64,000 nt of DNA from Bifidobacterium sp. WK012_4_13 (GTDB lineage: Bacteria > Actinomycetota > Actinomycetes > Actinomycetales > Bifidobacteriaceae), in the NCBI RefSeq assembly GCF_041080835.1, contig NZ_CP129683.1, positions 62,001 through 126,000 on the forward strand, read 5' to 3'. Both the position numbers and the translations under genes were made by a program. The notes under the pieces were generated by a model that searched no databases, was not told the DNA's origin, and was given only the letters and a program-made list of their open reading frames with translations. Shown one piece after another: positions 47,516 through 54,689 of this stretch (positions are counted from its first letter, which is position 1; the number at the start of each line of letters is the position of its first letter).

Positions 47516-48474
47516 CATCTGTGACGACAGCACCATCGCCTCAGAATCTGCAGGGGATGGTGACGAAGCCATGGAAGCATTCGACCATGGTCGCAGGAGT
47601 GCCATGGAAGAATCTCGTGGGAACGGCATCGGGAACCTTCAACGTGGAGGCGTGCAGCAGATTCTATGATGTCTCTCAGATGGGCGCCGTCTCGACGAAG
47701 GGCGTCTCGATCGTTCCATGGGAAGGCAACCCGACGCCAAGAACCGCGGAGACCCCGGCAGGCACCGTGAACTCGGTCGGACTGCAGAACCCCGGCCTCG
47801 ATCACTATCTGGCCAACGATCTGCCGATTCTCAAGCGCATGGGCGCGAATGTCATCACCAATGTCGCCGGTCACAGCGACGAGGACTACATCAGGGTGGT
47901 GGAACGCCTGGCCGACAAGCCATGCGACATGCTGGAAATCAATGTGAGCTGTCCGAACGTCTCGCATGGGGGAATGTCAGTGGGAACCGATGTGAACGCG
48001 CTGCATCACCTCATATCACAGCTCCGTGGCATAACGGACAAGCCCATGATCGTCAAGCTTTCTCCCAATGTCACCGATATCGTCAGCATCGCCAAGGCTG
48101 CCGTCGATGCCGGAGCCGATGCCCTGAGTCTCATCAATACCCTGGTTGGCATGAGAATCGACACGCGCACGGGAAAGCCGATTCTTGCCAACGTAACCGG
48201 TGGCGTCTCCGGCCCGTGCATATTCCCGATCGCCCTTGGCTTTGTATGGCGGGTTCGCAGAGCGCTGCCCGATATTCCAATCATTGGCATCGGTGGCATC
48301 TCGAGCGGTGACAATGCTTTGGAGTACCTTTATGCGGGAGCGAATGCAGTGGAGGTCGGAGCTGCGGCTTTGCTCGATCCTATAGCGCCTCTGCGAATCG
48401 CACGGGAGCTTGACGATCTGTTGGACACTCGACCTGAGTTGGCCGAGAAACTTGCGGAAGGACGCACATGGTAG
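47512..48474 (+). CDS. pyrD: Dihydroorotate dehydrogenase, NAD-linked (class 1B) catalytic subunit
   Basis: The 320-residue FMN barrel oxidises dihydroorotate to orotate. [20 protein letters not shown], the active-site cysteine in [21 protein letters not shown] and [27 protein letters not shown] are all visible. The SCPN cysteine and the adjacent pyrK place it in class 1B. It ends seven bases into pyrE. Confidence 0.96.
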   Translation: MTSVTTAPSPQNLQGMVTKPWKHSTMVAGVPWKNLVGTASGTFNVEACSRFYDVSQMGAVSTKGVSIVPWEGNPTPRTAETPAGTVNSVGLQNPGLDHYLANDLPILKRMGANVITNVAGHSDEDYIRVVERLADKPCDMLEINVSCPNVSHGGMSVGTDVNALHHLISQLRGITDKPMIVKLSPNVTDIVSIAKAAVDAGADALSLINTLVGMRIDTRTGKPILANVTGGVSGPCIFPIALGFVWRVRRALPDIPIIGIGGISSGDNALEYLYAGANAVEVGAAALLDPIAPLRIARELDDLLDTRPELAEKLAEGRTW

Positions 48475-49184
48475 CTTTTGACCCAATCAATGGTGAGACG
48501 ATCAGTCAGAGGTTCACCTCGTTCCTTTTGCAGGTTGGAGCCTTGCGATTTGGCGACTTTACGCTGAAATCAGGCAGAAAGTCACCATACTTCATCAACG
48601 CCGGTGCTTTCGACAATGGCGAGAAGATAGCGCTTCTGGGTGAATTCTACGCACAGACCATCGTGCAGGCCGTCAAGAGCGGCGATCTGCCCGTCGACAT
48701 CGACACGGTCTTCGGTCCGGCATACAAGGGCATTCCACTGGCTGTCTCGACATCGATTGCGCTCGCATCAGCACATGACATGCCCGTGGGATATACCTTT
48801 GACCGCAAGGAAGCCAAGGATCACGGCGATGGCGGCATCATGGTCGGAACGCAGCTTCGCGATGGCATGAAGGTACTGCTTGTCGACGATGTGATGACTG
48901 CCGGCACGGCCATCCACGAAGTGGTTCCGAAGCTGAAGAGCCAGGCGGATGTAGAGATCGTGGGATTGGTGCTGAGCGTCGATCGCATGGAGCATATCAA
49001 TGGCTCAAAGCTGTCTGCGGTGGCATCGGTGGAGAAGGAGTTCGGATTCCCGGTGTTCAGCATCGCGAACGTTCAGGAGATCTTCGACACGGCAGCTCAG
49101 ATGACCGAGGCCGACGGCACGCCCATCATCTCGGAGCAACTTCAGGAGCAGGCGCATGACTACTTCATCGAATATGGCTGCTGA
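48468..49184 (+). CDS. pyrE: Orotate phosphoribosyltransferase
   Basis: PyrE attaches orotate to PRPP, making OMP. The 238-residue protein has [16 protein letters not shown], the [13 protein letters not shown] segment, [13 protein letters not shown] and the PRPP loop [16 protein letters not shown]. Length is typical. It is the last gene of the operon and is followed by a 540-base gene-free region. Confidence 0.97.
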   Translation: MVAFDPINGETISQRFTSFLLQVGALRFGDFTLKSGRKSPYFINAGAFDNGEKIALLGEFYAQTIVQAVKSGDLPVDIDTVFGPAYKGIPLAVSTSIALASAHDMPVGYTFDRKEAKDHGDGGIMVGTQLRDGMKVLLVDDVMTAGTAIHEVVPKLKSQADVEIVGLVLSVDRMEHINGSKLSAVASVEKEFGFPVFSIANVQEIFDTAAQMTEADGTPIISEQLQEQAHDYFIEYGC

Positions 49185-49290
49185 TCGGGCGCAAAGGTCC
49201 GATGCCGCACTCGCGGCGACGCAGGAGACGGCACGATTCTGCCGGAATGCCCGCATCTGACTCGAACGATCTTCCGCATCGGCCGACATG

Positions 49291-49398
49291 TCAAGTTTTG
49301 AGAACTTGCTCAAGTAGCAAAGCCCAAAAACTGCATCGGATCGACCGTCATGACGCCGTTTTCAACGGTTTATACTCAGCCAAGTTCTCAAAACTTGA
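49291..49398. repeat. Inverted pair B of the near-palindromic 15-mer (after pyrE)
   Basis: TCAAGTTTTGAGAACTTG (49291-49308) and its exact reverse complement (49381-49398) flank 72 bases. Each arm is again AAGT-N7-ACTT. The arm centres are 89 bases apart, ten fewer than in pair A. Confidence 0.7.
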
Positions 49399-49646
49399 AT
49401 TCTCGATGTGGAATTCGATATATATGGCAAAAAACAGTTGCATCGAACTCGCTGAACGAGCTCTGACTTCTCGATCATTTCCAGAATCCGAACAGCGCCT
49501 TGCCGCATGACTGTGCCCTTCGTCACATTGCGATGACTCGGAACCACCGACTTTCCGCGGAAAATGGCGAAACATCATCTGCCATGCGATTGAAGTGTAA
49601 TGAAGTAGACATTGGAAATCCGGCCTTGGACGCATGCGCCTCACTA

Positions 49647-49660
49647 ACATACATGTATGT
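49647..49660. promoter_or_regulatory. Perfect 14-bp palindrome upstream of pyruvate oxidase
   Basis: ACATACATGTATGT is its own reverse complement. It lies 64 bases before the start codon. The shape resembles operators of TetR-type repressors; which regulator binds is not known. Confidence 0.5.
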
Positions 49661-49724
49661 AGAACCGCTATTTTTGGGGAAACAACACGCATAACAGCAC
49701 GCGTTAGCAAAAAGGGGAATGTAG

Positions 49725-51458
49725 ATGTCGACAAAAGCGGCTGATCAGCTGGTCAGTGTTCTGATGAACTGGAATGTCAAGCATGTGTATGGCTTGCCCG
49801 GTGATTCGATTGATACCACGGTGGACGCCTTGCGCCGCAACCAGGACAAAATCAAGTTCGTGCAGGTCAGGCATGAGGAAGTCGCGGCACTCGCAGCGGC
49901 GTCCAGCGCCAAACTAACCGGGGGACTGGGAGTCTGCCTTTCCATCGGCGGTCCTGGTGCGATTCACATGCTGAACGGTCTGTATGACGCGAAGATGGAT
50001 CATGTCCCTGTGCTTGCGCTGCTCGGTCAGGTGACGACCGGCGACATCAACGAGGGCTACTTCCAGGAGGTCAACACCCCGAAGCTTTTCGACGACGTAG
50101 CTGTCTTCAACAAGACCATCAGCGCATCCGACAATCTTGGAAAGATAGTCGATTCCGCAATCCGTGCAGCCATGACGAAGAAGGGCGTCGCCGTGCTGAC
50201 GATTCCCGATGACCTTCCCGATCACAAGGTCAGCGGAAGCTATCAGGACAGCGCCACTGCATTCGGACTGAATGCCCCCAAGGTTGACGACGCCCAGATA
50301 GATCAGATCGCCACGATGCTAGCGCAGTCCCAGAAGCCACTCGCCTTGATTGGCAAGGGCGCGGAGCATGCGGGCAAGGAACTGCAACGCCTCGTCGAGA
50401 CGAACCATATTCCGTTCATCCTCACGATGCCTGCCAAGGGAACGATTGCCGATGACCATGCGAACAGCTTGGGCAACGTCGGCAAGCTGGGCACCAAGCC
50501 TGCATACGAAGCCATGAAGTCGACGGATCTGCTGCTTATGGTCGGGACGAACTACCCGTACACCCCGTATCTGCCAGCAGAGGGCCAGGCAAAGTGCATC
50601 CAGATCGATACCTGCCCCGAGAACCTGGGCAGCCGGTATGCACTTGACGTCGCCATCGATGGCGACGCCGCTGCCGTCATCTCGCAGTTGAATGAGAAGG
50701 GCGCGGTGCGCACCGATGACCGCTTCCTGACCGCATGCCAGAAGGATATGGATAGCTGGAACAGGTGGATGTCGGAGAAGCGTGGACTGAACACCTCTCC
50801 CGCATCGCCAGAGGCAGTGTTTGCCGCAGTCGACGAGACCGCGCCGAAGGATGCCGTCTATTCAATCGACGTGGGCACGTCAACGTCGTGGGGGGCGCGT
50901 TTCCTCCACGTTCAGCCAACGCAGAAATACTCCATCTCCGCATGGCTTGGCACCATGGGCTGTGGCCTGCCAAGCGCCATCGCCGGAGCCGAGGCATTCC
51001 CGGAAAGAAAGAACATCAGCATCTCCGGTGATGGTGCCTTTGCCATGGTCATGCAGGACTTCGTGACCGCAGTCAAGTACAAGCTGCCGATCATCCAGGT
51101 CGTCATCAACAACCAGAAGCTCGCCTTCATCGAGTATGAACAGCAGAGTGCCGGTCAGCTGAACTACGAGATAGATCTGGAAGACATGGATTACGCCAAG
51201 TTCGCCGAGGCTGCCGGTGGCGTCGGCTACACCGCCCGCAGCAATGCCGAATTCAAGGATGCACTGGCGAAGGCTTATGGGGAAAGCGACAGGCCGGTGC
51301 TCATCAACGTCTATGTGAAGGACAATGCGCCACTGCCGGGCAAGATCGTCGGCGAGGAGGCCAAGGGGTACACGAAGTATGGCACCCAATACCTTGAGAA
51401 CTATTGGAAGATTCCTTCGATGCCACCGTTGAAGGACATCATGCGCCAGTTCTTCTAA
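49725..51458 (+). CDS. Pyruvate oxidase (thiamine diphosphate, FAD)
   Basis: The 577-residue protein follows the lactobacillar pyruvate oxidase pattern: YGLPGDSIDTTVDAL, QVRHEEVAALAAASSAKLTG with the catalytic Glu, GPGAIHMLNGLYDAKMDHVPVLALLGQ, a central FAD domain, and ISGDGAFAMVMQDF followed about 25 residues on by NN for thiamine diphosphate binding. The reaction is pyruvate + phosphate + O2 to acetyl phosphate + CO2 + H2O2. Acetolactate synthase is less likely, since the N-terminal segments follow the oxidase pattern. It stands alone with its own terminator. Confidence 0.88.
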   Translation: MSTKAADQLVSVLMNWNVKHVYGLPGDSIDTTVDALRRNQDKIKFVQVRHEEVAALAAASSAKLTGGLGVCLSIGGPGAIHMLNGLYDAKMDHVPVLALLGQVTTGDINEGYFQEVNTPKLFDDVAVFNKTISASDNLGKIVDSAIRAAMTKKGVAVLTIPDDLPDHKVSGSYQDSATAFGLNAPKVDDAQIDQIATMLAQSQKPLALIGKGAEHAGKELQRLVETNHIPFILTMPAKGTIADDHANSLGNVGKLGTKPAYEAMKSTDLLLMVGTNYPYTPYLPAEGQAKCIQIDTCPENLGSRYALDVAIDGDAAAVISQLNEKGAVRTDDRFLTACQKDMDSWNRWMSEKRGLNTSPASPEAVFAAVDETAPKDAVYSIDVGTSTSWGARFLHVQPTQKYSISAWLGTMGCGLPSAIAGAEAFPERKNISISGDGAFAMVMQDFVTAVKYKLPIIQVVINNQKLAFIEYEQQSAGQLNYEIDLEDMDYAKFAEAAGGVGYTARSNAEFKDALAKAYGESDRPVLINVYVKDNAPLPGKIVGEEAKGYTKYGTQYLENYWKIPSMPPLKDIMRQFF

Positions 51459-51500
51459 AGCCTGAGGATCGGGCATGTCCGATCGAAGGGCTGTTCGCGA

Positions 51501-51532
51501 GGGGTGGACCGAATTACGATTCGGTCCACCCC
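51501..51532 (+). terminator. Rho-independent terminator of the pyruvate oxidase gene
   Basis: A perfect 13-bp stem (51501-51513 with 51520-51532) with a six-base loop is followed by TTTCG. It lies about 40 bases after the stop codon. Confidence 0.85.
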
Positions 51533-51673
51533 TTTCGTGACTTTGGGGCACACGCCTGAAAATCGACATAGGGGAAAACGCATTCAATCGTTCCACTGCG
51601 ATGAACCCATGGATCGGCCGGATGTCTCGCATTGCGTCCGCATCGGGAGGATGTCGGATAAATGCGATCTGGA

Positions 51674-52039
51674 TCAGCGGGCGTTATGGTCCTTGCTCCA
51701 GAGTGCAATTTCCCGAATGAGATCAAGGGGGACAGGACTGCCATTGGGGATCTGGATGGTCCCCTTGCTGGTTCTGTATGCCGTCAGGCTGTCCTTGAAC
51801 GCTTCGATGGCCTTGCTGCCTGGATAGATGCCGATATGCCTGGTGAAGGCGGCGAAGTGAATCAGATTCCTTCCCTGCCAGAAGGTTGGAATTCCATACG
51901 CCATTTTCTCCGTGGCCTCGGGAAGCGCCGACTTGATTGCCTGATGCACCGCGTATAGGCGAGACTGCATGTCAGCCGGTTGCAAGGCGATGTAATCGCC
52001 AATGGGATCCGTGATCGGTGGCAACGCTGCTGTGTCCAT
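51674..52039 (-). CDS. DUF1801 family protein
   Basis: The 121-residue protein matches DUF1801 (YdhG/Fra-like), with EKMAYGIPTFWQGRNLIHFAAFTRHIGIYPG and a C-terminal KGTIQIPNGSPVPLDLI segment. One member, B. subtilis Fra, is an iron chaperone, but function here is unknown. GAAAGGAAG precedes the ATG. It lies downstream of the TfoX-like gene and may share a transcript. Confidence 0.85.
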   Translation of the reverse strand: MDTAALPPITDPIGDYIALQPADMQSRLYAVHQAIKSALPEATEKMAYGIPTFWQGRNLIHFAAFTRHIGIYPGSKAIEAFKDSLTAYRTSKGTIQIPNGSPVPLDLIREIALWSKDHNAR

Positions 52040-52095
52040 AGTCTTCCTTTCGTGGCGTGCTGAAAGATCTCAATGCCCTTGCCTATCCGGGGCCG

Positions 52096-52527
52096 CTATC
52101 GTTCTGTTCCGGATTGCGGAGCGGACTTGGACGACACGGAATTCCCCGAAGACGCGGAATTCCGTGAAGACATGGAAGTCTTGGGAATCTTGGGGGCCTT
52201 GGAGGTTCGCGCACTTCTTTGCCTTTTCTTCGGTATCTGCGTGACTTCCTCGAGCCGTGCGATTACTGGCAGCGCGAGCTCCCGGTTTTCGAAGTCGAGA
52301 ATGTAATGCACCTTTGCACCTGGATAGGGTATGCCGCGTTCGGCATCGCTCATCAGATCCTCGATGCAAGGCAACATCTTGACGTACACGATGCTGTCGC
52401 AGAGGAGCAGCAGCGGCCTGTCGTTGACATAGACCATGTAGTCGCCGAACATTTTGCGGTATCGAACGGCGCCCGCCTCACGAACTTCGTCGCACACATA
52501 CTCGACGAATTCCAAGCTTGTCCCCAT
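52096..52527 (-). CDS. TfoX N-terminal domain protein with Ser-rich tail
   Basis: Residues about 1-105 (from MGTSLEFVEYV) form a TfoX N-terminal domain, recognised by RYRKMFGDYMVYVNDRPLLLLCDSIVYVK and IPYPGAKVHYILDFEN. TfoX-N proteins are widespread; only some regulate competence. The last 38 residues are a Ser/Lys/Asn-rich tail containing an 18-bp DNA repeat (52138-52153 and 52156-52171). The start at 52563 is possible but adds unrelated residues. Confidence 0.8.
   Translation of the reverse strand: MGTSLEFVEYVCDEVREAGAVRYRKMFGDYMVYVNDRPLLLLCDSIVYVKMLPCIEDLMSDAERGIPYPGAKVHYILDFENRELALPVIARLEEVTQIPKKRQRSARTSKAPKIPKTSMSSRNSASSGNSVSSKSAPQSGTER
52138..52171 (-). repeat. 18-bp repeat in the tail of the TfoX-like gene
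   Basis: GGAATTCC-CC-GAAGAC (52138-52153) and GGAATTCC-GT-GAAGAC (52156-52171) recur with an 18-base period and encode a six-residue Ser/Asn repeat on the minus strand. Confidence 0.6.
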
Positions 52528-52667
52528 CGCACCCCCATCATTCGATATGGAATTCATTTCCATGCACCATTATCCATGAGTCAACCGGCAGCGGGAAGCG
52601 AATTTCACAGTGTTCATGGTTCGAATGCCTGCACGATGGCGGGAGTGCCTTGACGGTGGTCGCTGAT

Positions 52668-53591
52668 TCAGTCGATTATGTCGTAGCCGTGCGAGTCCAC
52701 GACGCTGCGAAGCTTGTCGAGATACATGCTCGCCGCACTGGAAAGCTTGGCACGTTCGTTGGTGATCCAGCCAACCAGCATCGACTCCTCCGATTCAAGA
52801 GGCACCGTGACTATCTTCTCGTTGTTCAGGTCCTCGTTGTCGATGCCGGTGCAGACGGTGTAGCCATTGAGTCCCACGATGAAGTTCAAGATGGTGGCTC
52901 GATCCGTGACGTTGATCTGCTTGGGGGAGTATTCCGGCCAGACGGCCTCCTCCGCGAAGTAGAAGCTGCCCTCCTCGCCCTGTTCGTATTGCAGGAAGGG
53001 ATATGGTTCCAGATCCTTCATCGTGATCTTCGACTTTGCGGCGAGAGGATTGTTTCTTGACAGGAACACATGCAATCCTGCCCTGAACAGCGGGTGGAAT
53101 TCAAGATGCTTGCCGCGAAGCAGCTTTCCCAGCACATCCTTGTTGAAATCGGAAAGATAGATGATGCCGATCTCCGACTGCATGTTCGCGACCTGATTGA
53201 TGATGTCCTTCGTGCGCGTCTCACGAATGGTGAATTCATATTCGTCCGAATTCGTCGAGCTTATCATCTCGACGAAAGCCTCGACGGCGAACATGTAATG
53301 CTGGGTGGAAACACGGCAGAGCTGCTTGCGAGGCTTCGCATTCTTATAGCGTTCCTCGAGCAGTGACGCCTGATCGAGAACCTGGCGTGCGTATGTGAGG
53401 AATTCCGCTCCATCGACGGTGAGCGCGATGCCTTGGGACGAACGGGTGAAGATGTCGATGCCCAGCTCATTCTCGAGCTCCTTCACGGAGGAACTCAACG
53501 CGGGCTGCGACACATACAATTCATGGGAGGCCTCGTTCATCGAACCGCATTCGACGATCTTGACGATATATTTCAACTGCAGCAGGGTCAT
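52668..53591 (-). CDS. LysR-family transcriptional regulator
   Basis: The 307-residue protein has an N-terminal winged helix (LQLKYIVKIVECGSMNEASHELYVSQPALSSSVKELENELG) and the LysR effector-binding domain (about 90-300). It resembles CysR/CmbR-like regulators of sulfur metabolism in Gram-positives, but the ligand is not certain. The promoter region shows a TATAAA just upstream and a dyad (53606-53622), with little or no leader. Two ATG starts two codons apart exist (53597 and 53591). Confidence 0.9.
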   Translation of the reverse strand: MTLLQLKYIVKIVECGSMNEASHELYVSQPALSSSVKELENELGIDIFTRSSQGIALTVDGAEFLTYARQVLDQASLLEERYKNAKPRKQLCRVSTQHYMFAVEAFVEMISSTNSDEYEFTIRETRTKDIINQVANMQSEIGIIYLSDFNKDVLGKLLRGKHLEFHPLFRAGLHVFLSRNNPLAAKSKITMKDLEPYPFLQYEQGEEGSFYFAEEAVWPEYSPKQINVTDRATILNFIVGLNGYTVCTGIDNEDLNNEKIVTVPLESEESMLVGWITNERAKLSSAASMYLDKLRSVVDSHGYDIID

Positions 53592-53605
53592 ATGCATAAT
53601 TTATA

Positions 53606-53622
53606 GCAAAAGACTATTTTGC
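53606..53622 (-). promoter_or_regulatory. Dyad between -35 and -10 of the lysR gene
   Basis: GCAAAA and TTTTGC flank a five-base centre. On the minus strand the dyad lies between TTGAGC and TATAAA about 15-16 bases apart, followed at once by the start codon. This fits LysR autoregulation. Confidence 0.5.
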
Positions 53623-53745
53623 TCAAGTTGCTTATAACAAGCATGGGTCAAATCCCGTTTGCCATAGTGCCGATACACTGAGCGAAAAGGAATGCCGTGC
53701 GCCATGTGCCTTCCCAGGAATCGAACTTCAGTTCCTCGCAACCGT

Positions 53746-54528
53746 TCAGCGCGGCGCGCGGCCGAGCGCCGACACCTCAGCCATGCCACGTTCCGCGGCC
53801 TGCTGATCGAGATATCGCCCGCGTCCATCAACTGCAAGGCTTCCATCGGCGCGAGTCAAGAAGGAGTAGGCCATCGGCACTCCTGTGGGAACGTTGATCG
53901 AACGAATGGCCTCGTCACTGACCTGCTCCAGCATCTTGACGATCGCACGCACCACGGAGCCATGCGTGACGACCAGCACCGTCTTGCCTGCGACGAGCAA
54001 CGGTGCGATGCGTGAATCCCAGTATGGCTGAAGTCTCTCGGCAAGATCCTTCAGACATTCGCTTCTGATGAGGGAGGGGTCCCTGTCATCGAGACCATCG
54101 CTGAACGAGTCTGAATATCGAGGATCTGAGCCTTGGAAATAGGGTGAATTCACATCTATCTCAGGTGGTCGAACATCGTAGGAGCGACGGTAGGTTGCGA
54201 ACATCTCATCGCCATATCGGTCAAGCATCGCCGGACGCGTCTCGCCTTGGAACGCCCCATAGTGACGTTCGTTCAGCCTCCAGGATCGCTGCACCGGCAG
54301 CCATGAGCGGTCAATGGCATCGAGAACGATGTCGGCGCTCACGATGGACCTGCGAAGAAGCGAGGTGAAGACATAGTCAGGTCGAATGTCGGACTGCCGC
54401 AGCAGCTCACCAGCATGCTGCGCCTGTTGGATCCCGATGTGAGTCAGTGGAATATCGACCCAGCCGGCGAAGCGATTCACCGACTTGTCCGTCCATGTGC
54501 TCTGACCATGTCGCATGATGATAAGCAT
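53746..54528 (-). CDS. gpmA: 2,3-bisphosphoglycerate-dependent phosphoglycerate mutase
   Basis: GpmA converts 3- to 2-phosphoglycerate in glycolysis. The 260-residue protein begins MLIIMRHGQSTWTDKSVNRFAGWVD, and has the phosphohistidine RHG motif, TSLLRRSIVSADIVLD, WRLNERHYGAFQG and VVTHGSVVRAIV with the second histidine. GGAGGTGAG precedes the ATG, so the longer frame from 54693 is rejected. Confidence 0.95.
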   Translation of the reverse strand: MLIIMRHGQSTWTDKSVNRFAGWVDIPLTHIGIQQAQHAGELLRQSDIRPDYVFTSLLRRSIVSADIVLDAIDRSWLPVQRSWRLNERHYGAFQGETRPAMLDRYGDEMFATYRRSYDVRPPEIDVNSPYFQGSDPRYSDSFSDGLDDRDPSLIRSECLKDLAERLQPYWDSRIAPLLVAGKTVLVVTHGSVVRAIVKMLEQVSDEAIRSINVPTGVPMAYSFLTRADGSLAVDGRGRYLDQQAAERGMAEVSALGRAPR

Positions 54529-54689
54529 CGAACACTCACCTCCGAAGTATCGAATCTGAAACCTGTTACAACGCCTGTGTCGGCTCCTGGGACCTGTGTC
54601 AGCTTCCCTGAACCTGTGCGGTGACTTGCCGAGCCTTATGGCCAGTGTTCCCGACCTTATGAGAGGAGAGGATCGCTGCCGCCCTTGCC

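Larger units (their letters stand above)
49185..49724. other. Gene-free region between pyrE and pyruvate oxidase
   Basis: No frame in these 540 bases looks coding. The region holds inverted pair B (49291-49398), a perfect 14-bp palindrome (49647-49660) and the pyruvate oxidase leader with AAGGGGAAT as ribosome site. Base composition is more AT-rich than in neighbouring genes. Confidence 0.7.
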
